Shown: positions 52,491 through 61,794, numbered from the stretch's first letter. The stretch: 64,000 nt of DNA from Martelella mediterranea DSM 17316 (GCF_002043005.1 NZ_CP020330.1:1262501-1326500); one strand, 5' to 3'. Notes: generated from the letters alone by a model not told the origin. Made by a program: numbers and translations.

Positions 52491-53390
52491 ATGCGAATGG
52501 ACAGATTTGACCGCATGCGCCTTTATGCCCGCGTCGTCGAGCGCGGCAGCTTTTCCGCCGCAGCACTTGATCTCGGCCTTGCGCGCTCGACCGCCACGGA
52601 AGCGATCAAGGGGCTGGAGGCCGATCTCGGCGTAAGGCTTCTCGACCGCACCACCCGCCATGTCGCGGCGACGCTCGACGGCGAGGATCACTATCGGCGC
52701 TGCGTTGCGATCCTCGCCGATGTCGAGGAGGCCGAGGGCGCGTTCCGGGCCGGCAATCCGGACGGGCTGCTGCGCATCGACGCCCATCCGCATCTGACCC
52801 GCAATTTCCTGCTGCCCGGCCTGCCCGCCTTTCTGGCGCGCTATCCCGATCTCAGAATCCATTTCGGGCAGGGTGACCGTTATGTCGATCTGGTGCGCGA
52901 GGGCTATGATTGCGTCATCCGGGCCGGCGAACTGGAGGATAGCGGCCTGATCGCCCGCCGGCTCGGTGCGCTCCGCGAGGTCACGGTGGCGAGCCCGACC
53001 TATCTTGCGCGCCACGGCGTACCGCAAACGCCGGACGATCTTGCCGGCCATCTGGCGGTCGGCTTCATCTCGTCGCGCACCGGAGAGGTGATGCCGCTCG
53101 AACTGATCGAGAACGGCCACACCCGCTATGTCACGCTGAAGACCCGGGTGACGGCCAATGATTCCGGCACGGCCAATGCGCTGGCGCGGGCAGGATTCGG
53201 GCTGGTGCAGGCGCCGCGCTATCATTTCGCCGAGGCGCTGGCGGAAGGCGAGATGGTCGAGGTGCTGCCGGATTTTCCGCCGCCGCCAACACCGCTGACC
53301 GCGCTCTATCCCCAGAACCGACACACCGCGCCGCGATTGCGGGTGTTTCTCGAATGGGTGCAGGGGATTTTCGCCGGTGGCGAGGTCTGA
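52491..53390 (+). CDS. LysR-type regulator, divergent from SDR
   Basis: A 299-residue LTTR: MDRFDRMRLYARVVERGSFSAAALDLGLARSTATEAIKGLEADLGVRLLDRTTR is the winged HTH, followed by a substrate-binding-like domain (LLRIDAHPHLTRNFLLPGLPAFLARYPDLRIHFGQGDRYVDLVREGYDCVIRAG). An ATG two codons later at 52497 is an alternative start. Likely regulator of the SDR-tautomerase pair. Confidence 0.88.
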   Translation: MRMDRFDRMRLYARVVERGSFSAAALDLGLARSTATEAIKGLEADLGVRLLDRTTRHVAATLDGEDHYRRCVAILADVEEAEGAFRAGNPDGLLRIDAHPHLTRNFLLPGLPAFLARYPDLRIHFGQGDRYVDLVREGYDCVIRAGELEDSGLIARRLGALREVTVASPTYLARHGVPQTPDDLAGHLAVGFISSRTGEVMPLELIENGHTRYVTLKTRVTANDSGTANALARAGFGLVQAPRYHFAEALAEGEMVEVLPDFPPPPTPLTALYPQNRHTAPRLRVFLEWVQGIFAGGEV

Positions 53391-53397
53391 GCGGGGT

Positions 53398-54297
53398 CTA
53401 CCCGTGCTCGCGCAGAAAGGCCTCCAGAAACTCGGCGAGTTTCAGGGCGGCGAAGGTGGGTGTCGGGCCCTCGGCGCGCACCAGCCGCATGTCGCTGGCG
53501 ATTTCCGCGCCCTTTGCGAACGGGCGCAGCACAAGCGTTCCGTCGCGAAGCTCGCGGGCAACTGTCATCGCCGGCAGGATCAGCACCGCGGTGCCGCGCC
53601 GGGTAAGCTCCTTCTGGAGTTCCAGCGAGGAGGTGGTGAAGGCAACCTCCACCGGCGAGAAGCCAGCGGCGCGCTGGCGATCATCGAAATCACGGCGGAT
53701 GCTGAAGGCGCGGTCGGGCATGGCGATGGCGTGGCGGCGGATGGCCTCAAGCGTGATTTCCTTCTCGGCTGCAAGCGGGTGTTCCGGGGCCATCACCGGA
53801 TCATGCCGCACCGATAGCGAAAACAGCGTCTCGATCCGCGCATCCGAGGGTGAGAACATCGTCACCGCGATATCGGTCTCGCCGGTGGTCACCGCGTTGA
53901 GCGCGACTTCCGCCGAGGTGACCGTCACCGCAATCGAGATTTTCGGATAGAGCGCGTAGAACTCGGCCAGCGCCGGGGCGAGGATGGCGTTGATCACCGC
54001 GCCGTTGACGTGAAGCGAGACGTGGCCGGCATTGAGCCCCCTGAGATCGTCGATCACCTGCCTTGCGCCTTCGAGATCGCGGATCATCGCATCGGCGCGT
54101 TCGGCCAGCAGCGCCCCGGCGGGGGTGAGCGCAATGCCGCGCGCGCCGCGTTCGATCAGCACGGCGTTGAAATAGGCCTCGAGATTTTCAAGCTGGCGGC
54201 TGACCGCCATCGGCGACACGCCCAGCGTTTCGGCCGCCCGACGGATCGAGCGCGAGCGCGTGAGTTCGTTGAAATAGATGAGGGCCTCGATCTGCAT
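53398..54297 (-). CDS. LysR-type regulator
   Basis: A 299-residue LTTR starting at 54297 (MQIEALIYFNELTRSRSIRRAAETLGVSPMAVSRQLENLEAYFNAVLIERGARGIALT). The HTH and effector domain (VSLHVNGAVINAILAPALAEFYALYPKISIAVTVTSAEVALNAVTTGETDIAVTMF) are intact. It is convergent with the LysR gene to its left and divergent from the GntR gene to its right. Whether it controls the nag genes or something distant is not evident. Confidence 0.86.
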   Translation of the reverse strand: MQIEALIYFNELTRSRSIRRAAETLGVSPMAVSRQLENLEAYFNAVLIERGARGIALTPAGALLAERADAMIRDLEGARQVIDDLRGLNAGHVSLHVNGAVINAILAPALAEFYALYPKISIAVTVTSAEVALNAVTTGETDIAVTMFSPSDARIETLFSLSVRHDPVMAPEHPLAAEKEITLEAIRRHAIAMPDRAFSIRRDFDDRQRAAGFSPVEVAFTTSSLELQKELTRRGTAVLILPAMTVARELRDGTLVLRPFAKGAEIASDMRLVRAEGPTPTFAALKLAEFLEAFLREHG

Positions 54298-54402
54298 GGC
54301 GGTCTCGCATTTGCCGGAGGTCCATTTGAGCCATCCGGCGGGCGGCAAGGCAAGGCCGTTCGCGGACGATCCATCGATGAATTTTATGAGACAGCCTTGT
54401 CA

Positions 54403-54421
54403 TTTGGTATTAAATTGGTAT
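54403..54421 (+). promoter_or_regulatory. Candidate GntR/NagR operator, direct repeat of TTGGTAT
   Basis: TTTGGTAT (54403-54410) and ATTGGTAT (54414-54421) repeat with an 11-base period, just upstream of the GntR gene and its operon. HutC-subfamily regulators bind such short repeats near GGTnTnnACC-like sites, so autoregulation is plausible. Confidence 0.5.
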
Positions 54422-54440
54422 CTATATTCTGCGACAGGAG

Positions 54441-55193
54441 ATGGCCGTGCGGGTTTTCCAGGATTTCGACATTTCGGGTGACGGGCCGATCTATCGGCGG
54501 TTGAAGGCCGAGCTGGCAAGGGCTGTCGAAAGCGGCAAGCTTGCCCATGGCGAGGCGCTGCCGCCCGAGCGCGATCTGGCCCGGATCGTGGGCGTCAGCC
54601 GGGTGACCGTGCGCCGCGCGATCGCGGAACTGACCAGCGAAGGGTTTCTGCAACGCCGCCATGGCGCCGGCACCTTCGTGCTGCGTCCGCCGGCGCGGAT
54701 CGAGCAGCCGCTGAAGCGGCTGACCTCGTTTACCGAGGACATGCAGGCGCGCGGGCTGACGCCGCGCTCGCACTGGCTGGAGCGTGGCCTGTTTTCGGCA
54801 AACGCGGAGGAGGCGGAGGGGCTGAAACTGACCGAAAACGCCGCCGTCGCCCGCCTCAGCCGTATCCGGCTCGGCGATGAGCTGCCGATGGCGATCGAGC
54901 ATTCCACGCTGCCCGCCGATATTCTCGAACGGCCTGACCTCGTCGAAACCTCGCTCTATGCCGCGCTTGCCGAGCGTGGCGTCACCATGGCGAAAGCCAC
55001 CGAACGGATCACCGCCTGCAACCTGACTGCCGAACAGGCAGCACTTCTGACGGTATCGCCCGGCGCCCCGGCGCTTGCGATCCGCCGCACTGTCTACGAT
55101 GCCGGCGGCCGGCCGGTGGAGCTGACCAGAACCTATTATCGAAGCGATATCTATGACCTCGTCGCCGAGCTGACCTATGCCGGCGACCCATGA
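54441..55193 (+). CDS. GntR/HutC-family regulator of GlcNAc genes (NagR/DasR-like)
   Basis: A 250-residue regulator. The N-terminal winged HTH is PIYRRLKAELARAVESGKLAHGEALPPERDLARIVGVSRVTVRRAIAELTSEGFLQRRHGAGTFV, followed by a UTRA ligand-binding domain (RLTSFTEDMQARGLTPRSHWLERG...AIRRTVYDAGGRPVELTRTYYRSDIYDL). This HutC layout and its position ahead of a GlcNAc-6-P deaminase/deacetylase pair make it a NagR-like repressor sensing GlcN-6-P or GlcNAc-6-P. Its 3' end runs to 17 bases before the next gene. Confidence 0.88.
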   Translation: MAVRVFQDFDISGDGPIYRRLKAELARAVESGKLAHGEALPPERDLARIVGVSRVTVRRAIAELTSEGFLQRRHGAGTFVLRPPARIEQPLKRLTSFTEDMQARGLTPRSHWLERGLFSANAEEAEGLKLTENAAVARLSRIRLGDELPMAIEHSTLPADILERPDLVETSLYAALAERGVTMAKATERITACNLTAEQAALLTVSPGAPALAIRRTVYDAGGRPVELTRTYYRSDIYDLVAELTYAGDP

Positions 55194-55209
55194 AACGGAA
55201 GATGAGAGC

Positions 55210-56238
55210 ATGACCGACATCACCAATATGCGCCGCGAAATCGACGAGATACCCGAAGCCGCCGCCCGGCTGCTCGATGGCCAGAGCGCGGCGCTTGCGG
55301 CGGCCGGCCGGGCGCTTGCCGAAAAGGACCCCGCCGTGGTGGTCACCATCGCGCGCGGCTCGTCCGATCACGCATCGCTGTTTCTGAAATACGCGATCGA
55401 GCTGACGGTTGGCATTCCGGTCGCCTCCCTCGGTCCCTCGCTCGCCTCGATCTACGGGGCGAAGCTGCGGATGAACAAGGCCGCCGCGATTTCGGTTTCG
55501 CAGTCCGGCAAGAGCCCGGATATCGTGGCGCTCGCAAAGGCCGCGCGCGATGGCGGCGCGCTGTCGCTTGCGCTCGTCAACACCATTGCCTCGCCGCTGG
55601 CGGAGATGGCCGATCAACCGATCGATATCGCGGCCGGCCCTGAAAAGGCGGTGGCGGCGACCAAGTCCTACGTCAATTCGATCGTGGCCGGCCTTGCCGT
55701 GCTTGCCGAATGGTCCGGCGATGCGGCGCTCAAGGCGGCGCTTGCCAAACTGCCCGACGATCTTGCAAAGGCGCTTGCCTGCGACTGGTCGGCGCTGATC
55801 GCGCCGCTGAAGGATGCCCAGTCGCTTTATGTGCTGGGACGCGGTCCGAGCTTTGCGATCGCCAGCGAAGCCTCGCTGAAATGCAAGGAAACCTCGGAAC
55901 TGCATGCCGAGGCCTATTCCTCGGCGGAGGTGATGCACGGCCCGGTGTCGCTGGTCGAGCCGCGCTTCCCGGTGATCGCGTTTGCCGCCCGCGACAAGGC
56001 GGAGGACAGTGTCGTCAAGATTGCCTCCGGCATGGCGAAGAAGGGCGCGTCGGTATTCCTGTCGTCGGAACGCGGCGAGGGCACGGTGTTGCTGCCGCAT
56101 GTCGCGACCGGCCATCCGCTGACGGATGCGCTGGCGCTGATCGTGCCCTATTACAGCGTGATCGAGAAACTGTCGCGCGCCCGCGGCTTCAACCCGGATG
56201 CGCCGGCGGCGCTCAACAAGGTGACGGAGACCGAATAA
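55210..56238 (+). CDS. SIS-domain glucosamine-6-phosphate deaminase (NagB-II type)
   Basis: A 342-residue protein from the ATG at 55210 with two SIS domains: about 40-170 (VVTIARGSSDHASLFLKYAIE...ISVSQSGKSPD) and about 195-330 (YVLGRGPSFAIASEASLKCKETSELHAEAYSSAEVMHGPVSLVE). The layout equals the isomerase half of GlmS without the glutaminase half, as in NagB-II/AgaS deaminases. It would convert GlcN-6-P to fructose-6-P and ammonia, following NagA. The operon position supports this. Confidence 0.88.
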   Translation: MTDITNMRREIDEIPEAAARLLDGQSAALAAAGRALAEKDPAVVVTIARGSSDHASLFLKYAIELTVGIPVASLGPSLASIYGAKLRMNKAAAISVSQSGKSPDIVALAKAARDGGALSLALVNTIASPLAEMADQPIDIAAGPEKAVAATKSYVNSIVAGLAVLAEWSGDAALKAALAKLPDDLAKALACDWSALIAPLKDAQSLYVLGRGPSFAIASEASLKCKETSELHAEAYSSAEVMHGPVSLVEPRFPVIAFAARDKAEDSVVKIASGMAKKGASVFLSSERGEGTVLLPHVATGHPLTDALALIVPYYSVIEKLSRARGFNPDAPAALNKVTETE

Positions 56239-56240
56239 TC

Positions 56241-57395
56241 ATGAAGAAGGCGATAAGCGGCGCGCGGATATTCGACGGCGAAAGCCTGCTGGAAGGCCGG
56301 GCGCTGGTGTTTTCCTCAGCCGGCATCGAGGCGATCTTCTCGGCGCGCCATATTCCCGACGAATGCGAGATCATCCCGGCGGACGGGCGGATTCTGGCCC
56401 CGGGCCTCATCGATCTCCAGGTCAATGGCGGCGGCGGACTGCTGTTCAACAATGCGCCGGATCTTGATGGGCTGCGCACCATCTGCGCCGCCCAGATCCG
56501 CTCCGGCGTCACCGCGCTCTTGCCGACGCTGATTACCGACCGGCCCGATGTAGTGCGTGCGGCGGTCGAGGCCGGCAAGGCCGCCTGGGAGGCGGGCATT
56601 CCGGGCTATCTCGGCCTGCATCTGGAAGGCCCGCATCTGTCGCTGGCCAGAAAAGGCACGCATGATCCGGCGCTGATCCGGCCGATGGAAGCGGAGGATT
56701 GCGACTTTCTCGTCGAAAATGCCGGCAGTTTCGGCGTCGGACTGCTGACAATCGCGCCTGAAAATGTCACCCGCCAGCAGGTCGCGCGTCTCAGCAAGGC
56801 CGGCTATATCGTCAGCCTCGGCCACACCGATGCCGCCTGCGTGGTGGCGCGGGAATACCGGTTTGCAGGTGCCACGATGGCGACGCATCTGTTCAACGCG
56901 ATGAGCCCGCTCAGCCATCGCGAACCGGGCATGGTCGGCGCGGTGCTCGGCGATGGCGGGTTTTCCTGCGGCTTGATCGCCGATGGCTATCATGTCGACT
57001 CGGTGGCGATGGGGATCGCGCTGAGGGCAAAGGCCGGGCCTGGGAAAATATTCCTGGTATCCGACGCGATGTCGGTCACTGGAACGGACCTTCAGAGTTT
57101 CGAGCTCAACGGCCGCACGATCTATCGCAAGGATGGCCGCCTGACGCTTGCCGACGGCACGCTTGCCGGGGCCGATACAGACCTGCTGACTTGCGTGAAG
57201 AATGTCCGCGACATGCTGGGCCTGCCGCTGGAGGAGGCGCTCAGAATGGCATCGCTCTATCCGGCCGAGGCCGTGGGTGCGCGGTCCAAGGGGCGGCTGA
57301 AACCGGGCGCGGACGCCGACTTCGTGCTGCTTTCCCAGGACCTCGCGCTTGCCGCGAGCTATATCGCCGGGGAGCGCGTCTTCAGCGCCGATTGA
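56241..57395 (+). CDS. nagA: N-acetylglucosamine-6-phosphate deacetylase
   Basis: A 384-residue amidohydrolase, ATG at 56241 two bases after the deaminase stop. Motifs: LAPGLIDLQVNGGGG, metal-binding Glu in LGLHLEGPHLS, His in SLGHTDA and ATHLFNAMSPL, and catalytic Asp in FLVSDAMSVTG. It removes acetate from GlcNAc-6-P. With the deaminase it completes entry of GlcNAc into glycolysis; no transporter or kinase lies next to it, so uptake must be encoded elsewhere. Confidence 0.95.
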   Translation: MKKAISGARIFDGESLLEGRALVFSSAGIEAIFSARHIPDECEIIPADGRILAPGLIDLQVNGGGGLLFNNAPDLDGLRTICAAQIRSGVTALLPTLITDRPDVVRAAVEAGKAAWEAGIPGYLGLHLEGPHLSLARKGTHDPALIRPMEAEDCDFLVENAGSFGVGLLTIAPENVTRQQVARLSKAGYIVSLGHTDAACVVAREYRFAGATMATHLFNAMSPLSHREPGMVGAVLGDGGFSCGLIADGYHVDSVAMGIALRAKAGPGKIFLVSDAMSVTGTDLQSFELNGRTIYRKDGRLTLADGTLAGADTDLLTCVKNVRDMLGLPLEEALRMASLYPAEAVGARSKGRLKPGADADFVLLSQDLALAASYIAGERVFSAD

Positions 57396-57408
57396 AGGCC
57401 TGGCGACC

Positions 57409-59217
57409 TTACGCCATGTCCTTGCCGGTTACCTTCACCGTGGGGTCGATCTGTCGGCGCTTCGGCCGCATCAGCGGTTCGGGGCTGACGGGGTGGGTGT
57501 GGAGCATGTCGGCGCCGGCCATGATGCCCTCGACCGCCTGGATCTCCAGCCGCTTGGCATCGCGCTTGCGGATATCGTCGGTGATCGCGATCGCCTCTTC
57601 CTCGCTGGTGCCGAGCGCCACCAGCGTCTCGCGGCCGAAGACGAGGCCGGATTCCAGCGTTTCGCGCAATTCGTATTCGACGCCCCGTTGTCTGAGCGCC
57701 AGCGTGTGGCTGCGGTCATAGGAGCGGGCATAGATGTGGGCGCGCGGGAAATTCTCCTGCACCACGTCGATCACCCGATCGGTGATCTCACGCTTCTGGG
57801 TGCAGACCGCGACGATCTTGGCCTTTTCGATGCCTGCCGCGATCAGCACGTCCTTGCGGGTGCCGTCGCCGAAATAGATGTGAAAGCCGAAGGCCGAGGC
57901 CTGCCGGATTCGATCGGCGGAGAAATCGATGATCGTCACGTCGCGGCCGCTGGCGAGCAGGATCTGCGCGGCAATCTGGCCGAAGCGCGAGAAACCGATC
58001 ATCAGCACGTCCGCGCCGGCGCCGTCGAAATCCTCCTCCATCTCCTCATGGGTCTCGCGCCGGGCGTAGAACCGCTCGGCGAGGCGAACGGTCAGCGGGG
58101 TCGCCACCATCGAGACCGTCACGATCGCGATCAGCAGCGAGGCGGTGGCGTTGGAGAAGATGCCGGCGGCAGCCGCCGTCGAGAACATCACGAAGCCGAA
58201 TTCGCCGCCCTGCGGCAGAAGCGCAGCGATCCGGACGGCGTCCTCGTGGGGCGAACCGGTCAGGCGACACAGCCCGTAGATGACGGCGGCCTTGACGACG
58301 AGCAGCACCGGCACGGCGACGAGGATCAGGCCGATATTCTCGTAGACCACGGAAAGTTCGAGCGACAGGCCGACCGCGATGAAGAAGATCGCGAGAAAAA
58401 CGCCGCGAAACGGCTCGATATCGGCCTCGAGTTCATGGCGGTAGGAGGATTCGGCGAGCATCACGCCGGCGAGAAACGCGCCCATGGCCATCGACAGCCC
58501 GACCATCTGCATCACCATCGCAGCGCCGATGACGATGAACAGCGCGGCCACGATCATCACCTCGCGCGCGCCTGTGGCGGCGATGATCTGGAACACCGGC
58601 GTCAGCACATAGCGCCCGGCGGCGATCATCAGCACCACGACAAGGGCGGCCAGTCCGGCATTCATCAGCATGTCCGAGGTGCTCGCTTCCTCCACGCCGC
58701 CGCCGAGAATGCTGGCGAGCGCCAGAAGCGGCACGATCGCGATATCCTGGAACAGCAGCATCGAGAACGAGCGCTGGCCGTAGCGGGTGTTGACGTCGCC
58801 ATTGTCATCGAGGATCTGCATGGCGAAGGCGGTGGATGACAGCGCCAGGCCGAAGCCGGCGATCACCGCGGCCTGCCAGTTTCCGAGCCCGCCGAATTTG
58901 GCAAGCGGCACCAGCACCGCGCCGGTGACCAGAACCTGGGCAAGGCCAAGACCGAAAATGTCCTTGCGCATTGTCCAGAGCCGGGCCGGCTTCAGTTCAA
59001 GCCCGATCATGAACAGCAGGAACACGATCCCGAGTTCGGCGACGTGCAGCACCTCCTCGCCATTGCTGATTCTTTGAAGCACCGGACCGATCACGATCCC
59101 GCCCGCCAGGTAGCCGAGAACCGTGCCGAGGCCGAGCCGCTTGAAAAGCGGCGCTGCGATGGCCGCGGCCCCCAGCATCCACACGGTTTCGGTAAAAAGG
59201 CTCTGGGTCGTTGCCAT
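57409..59217 (-). CDS. CPA2 monovalent cation:proton antiporter (KefB/KefC-like) with RCK domain
   Basis: A 602-residue inner-membrane protein from the ATG at 59217. About twelve helices fill residues 5-385 (TVLGYLAGGIVIGPVLQ, FLLFMIGLELKPARLW, GLALSSTAFAMQILDD, GAFLAGVMLAESSYRHELEADIEPFRGVFLAIFFIAVG). A TrkA-N/RCK domain at about 400-520 has MIGFSRFGQIAAQILL...IIDFSADR, a Rossmann GxGxxG variant (GFSRFG) and YFGDGTRKDVLIAAGIEKAKIVAV. Likely effluxes potassium under electrophile or pH stress. Glutathione gating by an ancillary KefF/KefG is not visible here. Convergent with nagA. Confidence 0.9.
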   Translation of the reverse strand: MATTQSLFTETVWMLGAAAIAAPLFKRLGLGTVLGYLAGGIVIGPVLQRISNGEEVLHVAELGIVFLLFMIGLELKPARLWTMRKDIFGLGLAQVLVTGAVLVPLAKFGGLGNWQAAVIAGFGLALSSTAFAMQILDDNGDVNTRYGQRSFSMLLFQDIAIVPLLALASILGGGVEEASTSDMLMNAGLAALVVVLMIAAGRYVLTPVFQIIAATGAREVMIVAALFIVIGAAMVMQMVGLSMAMGAFLAGVMLAESSYRHELEADIEPFRGVFLAIFFIAVGLSLELSVVYENIGLILVAVPVLLVVKAAVIYGLCRLTGSPHEDAVRIAALLPQGGEFGFVMFSTAAAAGIFSNATASLLIAIVTVSMVATPLTVRLAERFYARRETHEEMEEDFDGAGADVLMIGFSRFGQIAAQILLASGRDVTIIDFSADRIRQASAFGFHIYFGDGTRKDVLIAAGIEKAKIVAVCTQKREITDRVIDVVQENFPRAHIYARSYDRSHTLALRQRGVEYELRETLESGLVFGRETLVALGTSEEEAIAITDDIRKRDAKRLEIQAVEGIMAGADMLHTHPVSPEPLMRPKRRQIDPTVKVTGKDMA

Positions 59218-59319
59218 AAAAAGGGTCCTGGATGCAAGAAAAGGGGAGGGCCGGGGGAACGGCACTTGATGCGCAATGAAGTGAACAATAAATGAGGGCG
59301 CAAGGAAAGGCCAAATGCC

Positions 59320-60666
59320 ATGTCATCATCAAGGGTTCCCGATCAATTGATCGACACCGCGTCGAAGATTCTCGCCGTCGCGAAGAAGAAGGGCGCGGAT
59401 GCCGCCGATGTCGTCGTCTCGCAGGGCGCCTCGCACGGCATCTCGGTGCGCGACGGAAAGCGCGAAAACGCCAAGGCCTCCGAAAACAGGGGTTTCTCGC
59501 TGCGCGTGTTCCGCGGCGCGAAGGTCGCAAGCGTCTCCACCAATGACGACAGCGATATCGACACGCTGGTCGAGCGCGCCCTCGCCATGGCCGCCGTCTC
59601 GCCCGAAGATCCTTATGCCAGCCTTGCCGACAGCGCCCGGCTTGCCCGCGAAGCCCCTGACCTCGATCTTTACGACGAGACAGAGGTTTCGCCCGAGGCG
59701 CTCGCCGAGCGCGCGCTTGCGGCCGAGGCGGCAGCGCTTGACGTAAAGGGCGTCACCAGGAGCTCGGGCGCCGGGGCCTCGCGCGGCGAGGTCGGTTTCG
59801 TGCTGGTGACCTCCGACGGCTTTTCGGGCGGCTACCGCCGTTCCTATTCCTCCGTCTCGGTCTCCGTCGTGGCGGGCGAGGGGGCCGGCATGCAGCGCGA
59901 TCACGATTACGACGCGCGCGCCCATGACGGCGATCTCGATCCGCCGGCAGAGATCGGCCGTAAGGCCGGCGAACGGGCCGCAGCCCGGCTCTCGCCGCGC
60001 CAGGTGCCGACGCGTCGCAACGCCGCGGTGATCTTCGAGCCGCGTCTTGCCGCAAGCATGATCGGCAGTCTCGCCGGCGCGATTACGGGGTCTTCCGTCG
60101 CGCGCAAGACCAGCTTTCTCAGAGATAAGCTCGGCAAGCCGGTTTTGAAGGCCGGGCTCAACCTGATTGACGATCCGGCGATCCGCCGCGGCGCCGGCTC
60201 CCAGCCCTTCGATGGCGAAGGCGTTTTGAGCGAACGGCTGGTCATGGTCGAGGACGGCGTGCTGCGGCAATGGTTCCTGTCGACCGCGCTCGGCCGGGAA
60301 CTCGGCTTCGAGACCAATGGCCGCGGCACCCGCTCCGGCAATTCGCTGTCCGCCGCGCCGACCAACCTGGTACTCGAGCCCGGCCCGAAGACGCCCGCCG
60401 AACTGATGGCCGACATCGGAACCGGGCTCTATGTCACGGAACTGATCGGCCATGGCGTCAACATGGTGACCGGCGAATATTCGCGCGGGGCGAGCGGGTT
60501 CTGGATCGAGAATGGCGAGATCGCCTATCCGGTGTCTCAGATGACCATTGCCGGCAATCTGAAGGACATGTTCATGGCGATGACGCCGGCCAGCGATATC
60601 GACCGCCGGTTCTCGATTGCCACCCCCAGCATTCTCGTCGAGGGCGTCACCCTCGCCGGCTCGTGA
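59320..60666 (+). CDS. pmbA: PmbA/TldE metalloprotease-family protein
   Basis: A 448-residue member of the TldD/PmbA family. The ATG at 59320 follows AAGGAAAGG. Typical stretches are GKRENAKASENRGFSLRVFRG near the N-terminus and GTRSGNSLSAAPTNLVLEPG and YVTELIGHGVNMVTGEYSRGASGFWIENGEI in the C-terminal domain. It lacks the TldD HExxxH motif, so it is the TldE/PmbA partner. The TldDE complex degrades unfolded peptides and matures some RiPPs. First gene of a conserved rhizobial run ending in lpxK. Confidence 0.93.
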   Translation: MSSSRVPDQLIDTASKILAVAKKKGADAADVVVSQGASHGISVRDGKRENAKASENRGFSLRVFRGAKVASVSTNDDSDIDTLVERALAMAAVSPEDPYASLADSARLAREAPDLDLYDETEVSPEALAERALAAEAAALDVKGVTRSSGAGASRGEVGFVLVTSDGFSGGYRRSYSSVSVSVVAGEGAGMQRDHDYDARAHDGDLDPPAEIGRKAGERAAARLSPRQVPTRRNAAVIFEPRLAASMIGSLAGAITGSSVARKTSFLRDKLGKPVLKAGLNLIDDPAIRRGAGSQPFDGEGVLSERLVMVEDGVLRQWFLSTALGRELGFETNGRGTRSGNSLSAAPTNLVLEPGPKTPAELMADIGTGLYVTELIGHGVNMVTGEYSRGASGFWIENGEIAYPVSQMTIAGNLKDMFMAMTPASDIDRRFSIATPSILVEGVTLAGS

Positions 60667-61487
60667 GGTCCGCCGTGGCCGAGCCGTTGGTTGCCGATAT
60701 CCAGGCCGATCTGGCGCTGATTACCGATGCGGCGCGCGAGGCGGGTGCGGTCGCGCTCTCCCATTTCGGCCAGAACCCCGAGGTCTGGTGGAAGAACTCC
60801 GGTCAGTCGCCGGTCAGCGCCGCCGATTTCGCCGCCAATGAGTGCCTGGAGGATCTGCTGCTGAGGGCGCGGCCGGATTATAGCTGGCTTTCGGAGGAAA
60901 GCGGCGACGACTTCGCCCGGCTGGAAGCCGATGCCACCTTCGTGGTCGACCCGATCGATGGCACGCGCGGTTTTCTCAAGGGGAAGAAGAACTGGATGGT
61001 CAGCGTGGCGGTGGTGCGCGGTGGCCGCCCGGTGGCCGGCGTCCTCGTCGCGCCGGCGCTTGACGAGGTGTTTACCGCCGCCCTCGGCGGTCCGGCGCTG
61101 AAAAACGGTCTTCCGATTGCGGCCTCAACGCTGCGCGGCGAAACCGGAAACCTGGAGCTTTGCCTGCCGGCGGCGATGCTCGATGGCTTCAGCCCGCCCT
61201 TTCGCGCGCGCATAAGCAAGGCCGCGCATATTCCTTCGCTCGCCTACAGGCTGGCTTCGGTGGCCGATGGCCGTCTTGATGCCACACTTGTGAGGCCTAA
61301 CTCACACGATTGGGATCTGGCCGCCGCCGATATCATCCTTGCCGCAGCCGGCGCGTCGCTGGTGGATGACGCGGGGCGGCCGTTGACCTATAATCGCCGC
61401 GCGCTGCGCCACGGGACGCTTTTTGCGGGCAATCCGGCGCTGGTCGGGACGCTGATGCGCGAATTCGCGCCGCCGCCGGTCATGTGA
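60663..61487 (+). CDS. Inositol monophosphatase-family phosphatase (CysQ/HisN-like)
   Basis: A 274-residue lithium-sensitive-type phosphatase. The GTG at 60663 overlaps the pmbA stop as GTGA; a second GTG at 60675 is possible. Motifs: metal-binding EES in WLSEESGDD, DPIDGTRGFLKGKKNWMVSVAVV and WDLAAADIILAAAG. The DPIDGTRGF variant and neighbours suggest a 3'(2'),5'-bisphosphate nucleotidase, but myo-inositol-phosphate or histidinol-phosphate activity cannot be excluded. Translationally coupled to pmbA. Confidence 0.88.
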   Translation: MRSAVAEPLVADIQADLALITDAAREAGAVALSHFGQNPEVWWKNSGQSPVSAADFAANECLEDLLLRARPDYSWLSEESGDDFARLEADATFVVDPIDGTRGFLKGKKNWMVSVAVVRGGRPVAGVLVAPALDEVFTAALGGPALKNGLPIAASTLRGETGNLELCLPAAMLDGFSPPFRARISKAAHIPSLAYRLASVADGRLDATLVRPNSHDWDLAAADIILAAAGASLVDDAGRPLTYNRRALRHGTLFAGNPALVGTLMREFAPPPVM

Positions 61488-61560
61488 CCCGTCACTTGAC
61501 AAAAACGGCCAAACCCGAGACACGCTATGGCGGGAGGCAATGAGCAAAGAGAGATATGAA

Positions 61561-61794
61561 ATGGCTGATACGGTTGAAAACAAGCAACTCCTGCATCTGG
61601 TCTTCGGCGGCGAGCTCGAGAGCCTGAAGGGCGTGAAGTTCACCGATCTGGACGCGCTTGATATCGTCGGTATCTACCCCAATTACGCCAGCGCCCATGC
61701 AGCCTGGAAGTCCAAGGCGCAGCAGACCGTCGACAACGCCCATATGCGCTACTTCATCGTCCATCTGCACCGGCTTCTCGACCCGGAATCGTGA
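61561..61794 (+). CDS. DUF4170 domain protein
   Basis: A 77-residue protein with HLVFGGELESLKGVKFTDLDALDIVGIYPNYASAHAAWKSKAQQTVDNAHMRYFIVHLHRLLDPE, the rhizobial DUF4170 pattern. The ATG at 61561 has AGAGAG at a normal distance; an ATG at 61540 adds seven residues but its GGGAGG is too close. Function unknown; conserved between the phosphatase gene and waaA in Rhizobiaceae. Confidence 0.88.
   Translation: MADTVENKQLLHLVFGGELESLKGVKFTDLDALDIVGIYPNYASAHAAWKSKAQQTVDNAHMRYFIVHLHRLLDPES

Noticed and set aside
55710..56240. 177-codon upstream extension of nagA
   Set aside because: It overlaps the SIS deaminase in another frame and lacks family sequence; the ATG at 56241 gives a standard-length NagA.
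57349..58839. Plus-strand frame of 496 codons opposite the KefB-like gene
   Set aside because: Antisense shadow; His/Asp/Arg-rich product typical of reverse-strand membrane-protein codons.
60270..60662. N-terminal extension of the CysQ-like phosphatase
   Set aside because: It overlaps pmbA in another frame; the GTG at 60663 gives the normal start and translational coupling.
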